Shown here in pieces: positions 23,962 through 31,237 of a DNA stretch of 50,080 nucleotides (positions within the stretch are counted from its first letter, which is position 1; every line of letters starts with the position of its first letter). The stretch is taken from positions 1 to 50,080 of the forward strand of contig CAYWKU010000025.1 of assembly GCA_964459325.1 (NCBI GenBank). Direction: 5' to 3'. The stretch comes from CAYWKU01 sp964459325. Lineage in GTDB: Bacteria; RBG-13-61-14; CAYWKU01. Position numbers and translations under genes: made by a program. The notes under the pieces were generated by a model that worked only from the letters and a program-made list of their open reading frames with translations, searched no databases and was not told the DNA's origin.

Positions 23962-25350
23962 TTATTCGTAGTCTTCCCTGCCGCTGAAGACGGCGGCCAA
24001 TGTGGAAACCGCCCGGCGGATGTCGGGTGTGACCAGAACGCCCTTCTCCTCGAACTCGCGGCTCATGTTCAGTGATGCGTCGGGGTCGCCCAGCAGCCAT
24101 GCCACCACCGGTTTTTTGTGCTCGTCCATAAGCCCCTGCAACTCGTCCAGGTTGACCGGTATTATTCTCACGTTGGCCGGTGGCGCGAAAATGTGCAGGA
24201 TAACGGCGTCCACGTCCGGGTCGGTTAGTATGGCCCGGAAGGAGGTCATATATACTTTCTCGGGGCCGTGAATTTCCATGGCCGGATACAGGTCTCCCGG
24301 GTTTTCCGGGGGCATCCAGGTCGGGTATATCTCCTTGAGCTTTTCAACGGTTTCTTCCGAAAAATCCGCCAGTTGCATCCCCATGGGTTCGAGTATGTCG
24401 GAGGTTATTATCCCTGCGGCGCCGCTGAACGTAAGTATCGCTATTTTCGGTGATTTTTTGGGTTGCCTGCCGAATCGGGAGAGCAACCTTCCGGCGTCCA
24501 GCATTTCGTGAAAGCCGTGCACCCTTATAACGTTGGCCTGGCGGAGCGCGCCTTCCACGATTTGTGCGTTGCCGGCCATGCTGGCGGTATGGCTGACCGC
24601 CGCTTTCGCCCCCGACGCTGTGGCGCCGCCCTTGAGCACCACAATCGGCTTATCCGTGCTCTTTGCGGCTTTCAGGAACCTGGCCCCGTCGTTTATGGAC
24701 TCGATGTACATGGTGATAACTTCGGTGTCGGGGTCGTCTATGAGATATTCCAGAACGTCCAGCTCGTCCACGTCGGCCTTGTTGCCGATGGAGCAGACTT
24801 TTCCCAGGCCGAACTGCGCGCGTCCCAGGGCGGCCATCAGGAACCCCGCCGACAGCATCCCCGACTGCACTATCAGTGACAGGCCGCCGGGGATAAGCTT
24901 TTCCTTCCACATGCCCGTAGCCATGAAGCTTATCACGTAATGGCGGTTGGCGTTGATAACGCCCATGCAGTTGGGACCCCACACCCGCATTCCGGCGGCG
25001 CGGGCGGTTTCGAGTATCTTATCCTGCAGGCGTCGGCCTTCTTCGCCGGTTTCCGAAAAGCCGGCGGACTCGATGATGACGCCTTTAACCCCTTTTCGAG
25101 CGCATTCTTCAACCGCCGCGGGCACGTGTACCGGCGGGATGAAAATTATCGCCAGGTCTATGTCCGCGGGGATTTCGCCTAATGACGTGTAGACCTTCTT
25201 GCCTTCAAAATCCCCGCCTTTCGGATTGACCGGATAGTAGCGGTCGTCGAAGCTGATAAGCAGGTTGCGGTGCAGGCTTCTTCCCGGTTTGCCGTGTTTG
25301 TCCGTGGCTCCTATAAGGGCAACCGTTTCGGGTTCGAAAAAAAATTTCAT
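23962..25350 (-). CDS. ADP-forming acyl-CoA synthetase alpha-subunit-like protein
   Basis: 462 aa. N-terminal CoA-binding Rossmann domain (ETVALIGATDKHGKPG), then succinyl-CoA-ligase-like domains (WGPNCMGVIN, IVQSGMLSAGF, SIGNKADVDELD) and the phospho-accepting His at about 254 in AVSHTASMAG, as in archaeal Acd alpha subunits. Such enzymes turn acyl-CoA plus ADP and phosphate into acid plus ATP. The ATP-grasp beta subunit is not encoded next to it. ATG 25350 was preferred over an upstream start because family homology begins there and GGAGG lies 12 bases before it. Confidence 0.85.
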   Translation of the reverse strand: MKFFFEPETVALIGATDKHGKPGRSLHRNLLISFDDRYYPVNPKGGDFEGKKVYTSLGEIPADIDLAIIFIPPVHVPAAVEECARKGVKGVIIESAGFSETGEEGRRLQDKILETARAAGMRVWGPNCMGVINANRHYVISFMATGMWKEKLIPGGLSLIVQSGMLSAGFLMAALGRAQFGLGKVCSIGNKADVDELDVLEYLIDDPDTEVITMYIESINDGARFLKAAKSTDKPIVVLKGGATASGAKAAVSHTASMAGNAQIVEGALRQANVIRVHGFHEMLDAGRLLSRFGRQPKKSPKIAILTFSGAAGIITSDILEPMGMQLADFSEETVEKLKEIYPTWMPPENPGDLYPAMEIHGPEKVYMTSFRAILTDPDVDAVILHIFAPPANVRIIPVNLDELQGLMDEHKKPVVAWLLGDPDASLNMSREFEEKGVLVTPDIRRAVSTLAAVFSGREDYE

Positions 25351-25365
25351 TGAATTTTGTATCCT

Positions 25366-25398
25366 CCGAAAAAAAACCGCCAAAGCGGAGGGCGGTTT
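25366..25398 (-). terminator. Terminator after larB
   Basis: On the minus strand AAACCGCC (25398-25391), 9-nt loop, GGCGGTTT (25381-25374), then a run of T. It separates larB from the acyl-CoA synthetase gene downstream. Confidence 0.88.
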
Positions 25399-25441
25399 AG
25401 TAAAATTTTTCCGAATGCTCCCTGAGATGGAGTTCGTTGAG

Positions 25442-26191
25442 TTATAGTCTGTTAATCGTGGAGGCGAAAGCTGCCGCGCCGAAGCCGTTGTCGATATTTA
25501 CCACCGCCACGTTGGATGCACAGGAATTGAGCATTCCCAACAGCGCCGCCAGTCCGTTGAAGCTGGCGCCGTAGCCTATGCTTGTGGGCACCGCGATTAC
25601 CGGGACCGACACGATTCCGCCCACCACGCTGGACAAAGCTCCTTCCATACCGGCCACCACGATGATGACCTTTGCTTCCCGGATAAGCTCGACGTGTCCG
25701 AAAAGCCTGTGAATGCCGGAGACCCCGACATCGTAAAGCCGCTCTACTTCGTTTCCCATTACTTCGGCGGTGACCGAAGCCTCTTCGGCCACCGACAGGT
25801 CGCTGGTTCCGGCGCTTATCACCAGTATGACGCCCTTTCCCAGCGGCCTTATCCTGTCTTCGTTGTAAACCAGGGTGCGGCTTGAGGGGTTGTAATCGCC
25901 TCCGGGGAAAATTTCCAGAATTTTTTCGGATGCTTGTGCCGACACGCGGGTAATCAAAACCGGCCCGTCCCCTTCGGCCAGCTTGGCGGCGATTCTGGCT
26001 ATCTGCTCCGGCGTTTTTCCTTCGCCCAGTATAACTTCGGGGAACCCCTGCCTCAGGTCGCGGTGAATGTCCACCTTGGCTTCGCCCAGGTCGGCGAACG
26101 GCAGTGCCGCCAGCAGCTCCAGCGCCTTTTCCGGTTCGATTTCACCGCCTTGTATTTTTCGTATAAGCTCGAGAAGCGACTCTTTGTTCAT
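25442..26191 (-). CDS. larB: Nickel-pincer cofactor biosynthesis protein LarB
   Basis: 249 aa, AIR-carboxylase-like C-terminal domain (VISAGTSDLSVAEEA, YDVGVSGIHRL, VVAGMEGALSSVVGG, VPTSIGYGASFNGLAALL) behind a LarB-type N-terminal helical region. LarB carboxylates and hydrolyses nicotinate adenine dinucleotide to start the pincer cofactor of lactate racemase-type enzymes. No larA, larC or larE is nearby. Confidence 0.92.
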   Translation of the reverse strand: MNKESLLELIRKIQGGEIEPEKALELLAALPFADLGEAKVDIHRDLRQGFPEVILGEGKTPEQIARIAAKLAEGDGPVLITRVSAQASEKILEIFPGGDYNPSSRTLVYNEDRIRPLGKGVILVISAGTSDLSVAEEASVTAEVMGNEVERLYDVGVSGIHRLFGHVELIREAKVIIVVAGMEGALSSVVGGIVSVPVIAVPTSIGYGASFNGLAALLGMLNSCASNVAVVNIDNGFGAAAFASTINRL

Positions 26192-26200
26192 AAAAGGGCG

Positions 26201-26220
26201 ACCTTCCGGAAATGGAAGGT
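26201..26220 (-). promoter_or_regulatory. Hairpin over the larB ribosome site
   Basis: ACCTTCC (26201-26207) and GGAAGGT (26214-26220) can pair. On the minus strand one arm is GGAAGGT, the only purine-rich ribosome site before larB (10 bases from the ATG). Upstream, TTAATT - 17 bp - TATTAT may be its promoter. Confidence 0.35.
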
Positions 26221-26245
26221 ATAATATAAGTAGCTTGTGTACAAA

Positions 26246-26995
26246 TTAACCGAGCAGTCGATGAATGTTATCCCGCTCCCACCTGCGGGCTCTTTCGAAG
26301 TGAGGATGGAGGCGCTCCATCTGCCTGAAAGCCGGGGTATGATACATGGCTTTGCCGTTTCTCTTGCTGACCTCGAACCAGGCGTGGAGCATCTCGTGGT
26401 ACACCACGGACTCGACGAAATAAGCCGGCACCCAGCTTTTATCCAACGAGGGATGAATCCTGATAAGCTTGTTCTCGTAGGAGTAGCTTCCCAACCGGAT
26501 GTGCCGGCGGGGCTTTTTGCCGTTTCTGCGCCCCCAGGTGATGGAGGCATCCAGGCGGCCCCCGAAGTAATCGCGGTTCAGCCTGTTGAAGATAACGGCC
26601 AGGTCGTGATGTAGTCCGCTTGTCATCAGCCTTCCGACGGAGCGGGACCTGGGCTTCTTCACCATGTGTTGATGGGATTTTATGAACCGGTTAAGCTCGA
26701 CGGAGCACGTCCTGTCGCGCCTGCGGACGTATCCTGCGATGGAGTTGATGATGCGCTCGTCGGCTTTCCTGAACATCCTATGGAGCCGCAACTCCATGAC
26801 GCGGCCCCCCTTGCGGGTGTAACTTATCATCACGGAGCTGTTGTCGGTGAATTTTACTTCCACCGGAAGCCCCAGCTTCATAGTCATGCGCCTGGACAGG
26901 CGGCTTTCGGCCATGCTGACGAACTGGAACTGTAGCGTGCTGGGGCATTTTTTGGCCGCCCTGCCGGCTGTTTTGACTTTTTTCTGTTTTTTCAT
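26246..26995 (-). CDS. SprT-like zinc metallopeptidase domain protein
   Basis: 249 aa. The C-terminal half is SprT-like: YFGGRLDASITWGRR, VYHEMLHAWF (HExxH zinc motif) and HTPAFRQMER with a third ligand. The N-terminal 110 residues are basic and unassigned. SprT-like proteins include DNA-protein crosslink proteases; here the role is unknown. The start ATG follows a GGAGG placed 13 bases upstream. Confidence 0.82.
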   Translation of the reverse strand: MKKQKKVKTAGRAAKKCPSTLQFQFVSMAESRLSRRMTMKLGLPVEVKFTDNSSVMISYTRKGGRVMELRLHRMFRKADERIINSIAGYVRRRDRTCSVELNRFIKSHQHMVKKPRSRSVGRLMTSGLHHDLAVIFNRLNRDYFGGRLDASITWGRRNGKKPRRHIRLGSYSYENKLIRIHPSLDKSWVPAYFVESVVYHEMLHAWFEVSKRNGKAMYHTPAFRQMERLHPHFERARRWERDNIHRLLG

Positions 26996-27299
26996 GGAGG
27001 CTTAACGCCCTCCCCTTACGGTGCTTTCCAAAATGTTCATAATGTAAAAATCCCGGGCAAGAAGTCCTCAGGCATGGTGTGTATGCTTAAAGGATAAGAG
27101 CCGCTCGACACCCGTTCAAGAGGCCCGAGGGGGTTATTTTTCGGGAAAAAATCGCATTTTTGAAATCCCCTCCGCCCGAGCCGGGCAAGATGGCGATTGT
27201 GCTGCAATATCAATGACTTGCGGCGCAGGGACTCCTTAATCCCAAAAGGTCTAAATAGTTCCTGTCGCGAAACGGGCTTAGGATGCATTCGGGCTTGAA
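26996..27299. other. Gene-free spacer
   Basis: No supported gene; the reading frames here lack ribosome sites and family features. Confidence 0.5.
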
Positions 27300-27430
27300 T
27301 TTGGAGTGCGGCGGTTTAACGCCGCTTTTCTTCAGGGCGGCCCTGACAGGTCGTATGACTCGACGGCCAACAATGGCGGCTGTGTCAAGCCACAGCCGTG
27401 GAAAGCGGTGTCGAGCCACCGCACTCCAAA
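27300..27430. repeat. REP/MITE-like palindromic element
   Basis: Outer 12-bp inverted repeats (TTTGGAGTGCGG 27300-27311; CCGCACTCCAAA 27419-27430) enclose three further hairpins: GCGGCG/CGCCGC (27308-27325, followed by TTTTC), CGGCTGTG/CACAGCCG and GCGGTG/CACCGC. No coding capacity. From 27431 to 27563 I see nothing else. Confidence 0.65.
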
Positions 27431-27563
27431 ACCGTGTCTCACCGCCCGAAAACAGCTAACATGTTGATTTTAAACGGTTACTAAATTGCCAATCAAGGCG
27501 TTATGCCAAAAAATAACGATTTCGCAACGGAAACTGATTAGGCAAGTTTTGAAGGATAAACAT

Positions 27564-28421
27564 CTATTCAATGGTGATATTTTTCCCCACGCCGTTGTCT
27601 ATATATTCTTTACCATAATGATGTTTGAATAGCTCCTTGGTTCTCTTGCCGGAACAATGACATGGAGCCGCCTTTTTTACGCCCAACCCCTTCAGGGAGT
27701 TGATAATGTCTATCACTATGGATTCAGAGGCTCCTCCCAGGTGAAAACCCCCAATCACGAGATAAATATCTTCTCCGGTTTGGTTTTTGGCAGCTTTGAC
27801 TATCTCGACTATCCCGGGATGTGCGCAGCCGGTAATCACCACAAGACCCTTCGGGGTAAGGGCCAGCATGGCTTGTTCCTTAATTGATACTCCCAACTCG
27901 CCCGTTGTAGAGACCGACGGGAATATGGCGGCAGGCCCCGAGGCATCGGAGTATTCGGCGCCCTTTCGCCGGATTTCATTTTTTATCCTGTCGGGAAAGC
28001 TCCGGGGTAACCAAACCTTAACATCCGAATTTTCTTCGAGAAATTCACTTAGTCCGCCGGTGTGATCTCCATGAATATGGGAGAGAACCACAGTATCGAC
28101 CCGGGTTGGCTTTATTCTCAGCTTTTCCATATTTTCGAGCAGGACTTCTCCGCTTCCACCGGTATCGAAGAGAATTACACGTTCGTCCACTTTAACCAGG
28201 CGCCCGAAACCCCAACCGCTACTGAGGTCGGAATTAGAGGAATAATTGTCATACACCGTGATTAATTCAACTTTATCCGCGGGCTTCATCCGAATCCCGT
28301 TCACCGGGCCCTCCTCCTTAAATCCCGCCCGGGTGTCATGGAAGGGCATTACAGCAAAAAACGCCATCAATATGACGCCCGAGAAGGCATATAATACTGC
28401 CTTTCCCGCTATCGCTTTCAT
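27564..28421 (-). CDS. MBL-fold hydrolase, dihydropterin-ribofuranosyl-aminobenzene-phosphate synthase-like
   Basis: 285 aa with an N-terminal hydrophobic segment (about 8-26, signal anchor). Metal ligands: HIHGDH (115-120), GCAHPG, GGFHLGG and PCHCSG, the pattern of the MJ0301-type branch of the metallo-beta-lactamase family, often annotated as 7,8-dihydropterin-6-yl-methyl-(ribofuranosyl)aminobenzene phosphate synthase. True substrates in bacteria are unclear. It lies 104 bp downstream of a DUF5320-like micro-protein behind a sigma-54 promoter. Confidence 0.82.
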   Translation of the reverse strand: MKAIAGKAVLYAFSGVILMAFFAVMPFHDTRAGFKEEGPVNGIRMKPADKVELITVYDNYSSNSDLSSGWGFGRLVKVDERVILFDTGGSGEVLLENMEKLRIKPTRVDTVVLSHIHGDHTGGLSEFLEENSDVKVWLPRSFPDRIKNEIRRKGAEYSDASGPAAIFPSVSTTGELGVSIKEQAMLALTPKGLVVITGCAHPGIVEIVKAAKNQTGEDIYLVIGGFHLGGASESIVIDIINSLKGLGVKKAAPCHCSGKRTKELFKHHYGKEYIDNGVGKNITIE

Positions 28422-28525
28422 ATCAGGCTACATTTACAGGACATTTCCAAGCGGGCCAACAAGTAACTCATTTGTCTACCCTCGTTTCTTTTTGGTGAAG
28501 AAACACCGGGTCTGTCGAGCTTAGA

Positions 28526-28597
28526 TTACCACCGGCCTCGACCGAAGCCTCTGCCCCGGCCCGGGCCGTAGGGGCCTGTCCTGTCACCAGCGGGCAT
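28526..28597 (-). CDS. 23-residue DUF5320-like Gly/Arg-rich micro-protein
   Basis: Starts MPAGDRTGPYGPGRGRGF and ends GRGRW. An excellent ribosome site (AAGGAGG) lies before the ATG. The opening resembles the start of DUF5320 proteins (MP-GDRTGP-G-GP-TGRG) found beside NifX/NafY-like and Mrp-type genes in anaerobes; this one is much shorter. Function unknown. A sigma-54 promoter lies about 80 bases upstream of the start codon. Confidence 0.6.
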   Translation of the reverse strand: MPAGDRTGPYGPGRGRGFGRGRW

Positions 28598-28679
28598 TTC
28601 TTATACCTCCTTGCCAAACGAATCGAAAATTACTTCGGCTGCTCCGAAGCAAAATTCCTCTTACTTTAGCTAAAAAGTA

Positions 28680-28694
28680 GCAATCTATGTGCCA
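28680..28694 (-). promoter_or_regulatory. Sigma-54 promoter toward the micro-protein and MBL gene
   Basis: Minus strand TGGCACATAGATTGC: the -24 GG and -12 GC are separated by exactly 10 bases, and all but one consensus position of TGGCACG-N4-TTGC match. Confidence 0.75.
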
Positions 28695-28774
28695 GCAATT
28701 AAATAACCCGGTTAAGTGCCCTTAAATGCTACATTCATGCATTAAACTCCCAGGTAAAGTGCAAGCCCCATATG

Positions 28775-28818
28775 TGCATTTTGCAACATAAAAGGGAAAC
28801 GATGATTGCAATATGCAA
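28775..28818. promoter_or_regulatory. Two palindromic enhancer sites for a sigma-54 activator
   Basis: TTGCA-ATA-TGCAA (28806-28818) is a perfect dyad; TGCA-TTT-TGCA (28775-28785) is a second, near-identical site. Centres are 32 bp apart, about three helical turns. They lie 80-125 bp upstream of the minus promoter and 113-156 bp upstream of the plus promoter, as expected for bacterial enhancers. Confidence 0.6.
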
Positions 28819-28929
28819 CCAGCTCGCGAACCCTTCCGGACCTTAGATAACCCGCTTAATTATCCCCTCCCCCTTAAAATCCAATTATTCCGGTGGGTTG
28901 GAGATTAAAAGCCCATCCCCCTTTCCTGT

Positions 28930-28945
28930 CGGCACGCATATTGCT
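28930..28945 (+). promoter_or_regulatory. Sigma-54 promoter toward thioredoxin
   Basis: CGGCACGCATATTGCT: GG (28931-28932) and GC (28943-28944) are 10 bases apart and only the first T of TGGCACG-N4-TTGCT differs. It would give a leader of about 170 nt before the thioredoxin ATG. Confidence 0.72.
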
Positions 28946-29126
28946 CTTAATATATGCAAAATCTAGGATTAGCGTAATCTTGCAAAAGCACAAACAAGCT
29001 GCGAAGGTGAAGTTGTGTCTCGTGGAAAGCAAAATCTTTCTGTCAGGATAGTAGCCTACCGATAAGAAAATGGGCAATACATATTACCCGATTGGTGAGG
29101 GATAATTTTCTCGATGGAGGGGAGAA

Positions 29127-29444
29127 ATGGTAAAGGAAATTACCGATGAAGATTTTAAAGAAGAAGTGCTTAATGCCGATATGCCTGTGGTAGTGGATTT
29201 TTGGGCGCCGTGGTGTGCCCCTTGCCACATAATCGCCCCCATAGCCGAAAAGCTGGCAAACGAATATGAAGGCAAAGTAAAGTTTTGCAAAATCAACGTT
29301 GAAGATAACCAGAAAACCGCCATGGAGTACGAAGTGATGAGCATACCACTGCTCCTGTTCTTCAACGGCGGCAAAAAAGTCGATTTCATCCTGGGAGCGG
29401 TGCCGGAGGATTCCATACGGGATAAATTGGAAGCGCTGCTCTGA
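29127..29444 (+). CDS. Thioredoxin-like protein with CAPC active site
   Basis: 105-aa classical thioredoxin fold: WCAPC (29-33) active site in place of the usual WCGPC, cis-proline in MSIPLLLFF. It should be a disulfide reductase; the Ala in the motif would shift redox potential. GGAGGGGAG precedes the ATG. It is the first gene behind the rightward sigma-54 promoter, which suggests a specialised rather than housekeeping thioredoxin. Confidence 0.9.
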   Translation: MVKEITDEDFKEEVLNADMPVVVDFWAPWCAPCHIIAPIAEKLANEYEGKVKFCKINVEDNQKTAMEYEVMSIPLLLFFNGGKKVDFILGAVPEDSIRDKLEALL

Positions 29445-29507
29445 TACTGACTAATACCTGAAAGCAATATTACATGGGGTATCAAAATTAACGAGGTTTG
29501 AATCATA

Positions 29508-29588
29508 ATGCCTGCAAGACGCCCACCTGAAGCCGCTAAACGCCGGTGGAGCGAGTTTCGTTCCCGGGGAGCGGCACAAACTATTTGA
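29508..29588 (+). CDS. Possible 26-residue basic micro-protein
   Basis: Short ORF (MPARRPPEAAKRRWSEFRSR and six more residues) with a GAGGT site 9 bases before the ATG, between thioredoxin and trmO. No family recognised; may be chance. Confidence 0.25.
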   Translation: MPARRPPEAAKRRWSEFRSRGAAQTI

Positions 29589-29630
29589 GTAGTTCATCTC
29601 GTGATGACAACATCACCAAAGGGGGAATTT

Positions 29631-30182
29631 GTGGCGGGAAACGAAATAAGCGGTACTCAAAAGACATTATATTTAAAACCTGTCGGTGTCGTGAAAAGCG
29701 ATAGCAAAGCGCCAAGTCTACAGGCCGGGGTTGAAAACATAACCCTTCAGGACGATTTTGAAAAATTGAAAGAACGTTCCCTTAAGCGCTCCGGAAGAAA
29801 AGCGGAGATTATAATTAATGAGGGATTTGAGGAACTTCTGGAGGGCATCGAAGGTTTTTCGCATCTGCAGGTTTTATACTGGGCGCATAAGGTTCCCGAA
29901 GAAAGCCGGAAAATCAAGAAGGTACATCCCATGGGCAGGAAAAAGAATCCACTTACCGGGGTTTTCGCCACCTGCAGCCCGGCCAGACCGAATCCGATTC
30001 TTTTGACAGCGGTTAAGCTTGCGGGCAGAGAAGGAAACGTCCTCCATGTACAGGGACTGGACGCCGTGGATGGAAGCCCCGTTATTGACGTGAAGCCCTA
30101 CGTGCCCGTGTATCAGATAAGCGACGAAATAAAAGTCCCCTATTGGATGGAAAAAATCCTGAAGGAATTATCGAATAAATAG
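29631..30182 (+). CDS. trmO: tRNA (N6-threonylcarbamoyladenosine37-N6)-methyltransferase TrmO-like
   Basis: TsaA/TrmO beta-barrel SAM methyltransferase family (183 aa from this start). Signature HPMGRKKNPLTGVFATCSPARPNPI is complete, with VGVVKS near the N-terminus and LDAVDGSPVIDVKPY toward the end. GTG 29631 was chosen because AAGGGGGA lies 5 bases upstream; a GTG/ATG at 29601/29604 lacks a ribosome site. In anaerobes such TsaA proteins often occur in metal-cofactor clusters, so the tRNA role is probable, not certain. Confidence 0.85.
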   Translation: MAGNEISGTQKTLYLKPVGVVKSDSKAPSLQAGVENITLQDDFEKLKERSLKRSGRKAEIIINEGFEELLEGIEGFSHLQVLYWAHKVPEESRKIKKVHPMGRKKNPLTGVFATCSPARPNPILLTAVKLAGREGNVLHVQGLDAVDGSPVIDVKPYVPVYQISDEIKVPYWMEKILKELSNK

Positions 30183-30438
30183 ACATCAAATTCAAAATAC
30201 CGTCCCACTAAACTATGCCGCCTCTCTGCCCGGTTTCCGGAATTGAATGGCCCGGCTTAAATAAAACATTTCTATGTTTTAGCTCTCTTCCAAGTCGGCA
30301 AGGGTGCGGATATCGCCGAACCGGGCTATCTAAAGGTTTTAGTAGGACGCGGGCAAAAAATTCCCAGCAGAAATCTGGCACAAACGGGAATTTGTGATTT
30401 CTACCGAAAAGCGCTAACCTACTGAAAAGCAAGGAAAA
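30183..30438. other. Spacer before the tRNA-Leu fragment
   Basis: No gene. Two hairpins: AAACAT/ATGTTT near 30267-30283, and AAATTCCC/GGGAATTT (30358-30365, 30386-30393). Confidence 0.5.
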
Positions 30439-30477
30439 GCCCGGGTGGCGGAAGTGGTAGACGCAAGGGACTTAAAA
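30439..30477 (+). tRNA. tRNA-Leu(UAA), 5' half only
   Basis: Acceptor strand GCCCGGGT, D-arm and the anticodon stem-loop up to CTTAAAA agree with a standard tRNA-Leu(UAA). After the loop the 3' anticodon strand (TCCCT expected), variable arm, T-arm and acceptor 3' strand are missing; unrelated AT-rich DNA follows. So the gene is broken exactly in the anticodon loop, a common integration point. It marks the left edge of the foreign region. Confidence 0.75.
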
Positions 30478-30589
30478 AGCTGGGAAAAAATGCGTATAAG
30501 TGCCTGTTTTTACTGTATTATTGGCCGATATAGGCCTTATTTTTTATTTCACATGATTTCACGCAATTTCAGGCATTTATAGATGCATT

Positions 30590-30624
30590 GCGCCACCAAA
30601 ACCGCCACCAAGACCGCCACCACC
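30590..30624 (+). repeat. Three 12-nt repeats at the left end
   Basis: About three tandem units of (A/G)C-CGCCACCAAA type. Within them ACCGCCACCAAGA (30601-30613) and AAGACCGCCACC (30610-30621) recur at the right end inside the 3' end of the integrase gene (49956-49983). Possible recombinase arm sites or a leftover of a second integrase 3' end. Confidence 0.5.
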
Positions 30625-30638
30625 AGACATACTGAAAA

Positions 30639-30932
30639 TCACTGCATCGGCTTTCCGAATGTATCTTCGGTTTGCACCAGAACTCCCCGAATTTTGAAAC
30701 AGAATTTTGCATCTTTTTGAACAGGGGAAGTGTGTGTAACAGACTGCATCACAAGGCTTTTTTGACCATCAATCAGGAAATTTGAGCTAATTTTGAAACA
30801 TTCACCGCACTGTAAAGAAATTCTGTAACAGAATACCGCCCATCCTTCCCAAACTTCCCTTCTTTTTCCGGTCTCCAAAAAGTGCAACGAGGCCCCTAAT
30901 GTGAGCTGAACGAGGGCGTCCTTAGCATCCAT
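30639..30932 (-). CDS. Hypothetical protein near the left end
   Basis: 97 aa, no family recognised; mixed composition with several Cys and a tail VQTEDTFGKPMQ. Weak ribosome site (AGGGG). The only minus-strand candidate at this end. The plus strand here has repeats TTTTGAAACA (30693, 30791) and the dyad ATTCTGT-A-ACAGAAT (30820-30834), which could be regulatory instead. Confidence 0.4.
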   Translation of the reverse strand: MDAKDALVQLTLGASLHFLETGKRREVWEGWAVFCYRISLQCGECFKISSNFLIDGQKSLVMQSVTHTSPVQKDAKFCFKIRGVLVQTEDTFGKPMQ

Positions 30933-30935
30933 TAT

Positions 30936-30968
30936 AGCCCCTATCCAAAAGCGGATAGCGGGCTTTTT
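30936..30968 (+). terminator. Terminator-like hairpin before the left gene block
   Basis: GCCC-CTATCC pairs with GGATAG-CGGGC around an AAAAGC loop, followed by seven T. It would stop transcription coming from the left, or act as a leader attenuator for the genes starting at 31004. Confidence 0.6.
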
Positions 30969-31003
30969 TTGTGCCTGGAAACGGCGACGAAAGGAGGTGC
31001 AGT

Positions 31004-31237
31004 ATGAAGGCGAAGCAGGCGGCGAGGAAACTTCGCAGCCTCTACTACCGACAACGATTGTTCCAAGAATACCCGGAACTGGAAAAGGAGGTGATGGAAT
31101 GGGCGGAAGAGACCGGAACCGAATTTTTCGCAGGCTTCAAGATTGAATTCACCCAGGGAGGCCACCTCAGACTGGCGAAGGTGGAGACCAACACGGAGCA
31201 ACTCAATTTCGAGTTTCTCGGAAAGGAGGAAACATGA
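31004..31237 (+). CDS. Small hypothetical protein
   Basis: 77 aa, charged, with a helical first half and a Gly-Gly-containing strand segment (EFTQGGHLRLAKVE). The ATG follows AAAGGAGGTG at ideal spacing; its stop overlaps the ArdC-type gene (ATGA). Not recognised. Likely part of the early operon of the element. Confidence 0.65.
   Translation: MKAKQAARKLRSLYYRQRLFQEYPELEKEVMEWAEETGTEFFAGFKIEFTQGGHLRLAKVETNTEQLNFEFLGKEET

Noticed and set aside
30439..30640. Group I intron in tRNA-Leu(UAA)
   Set aside because: The break is at the right place, but I find no conserved intron core pairings and no 3' exon in the following sequence.
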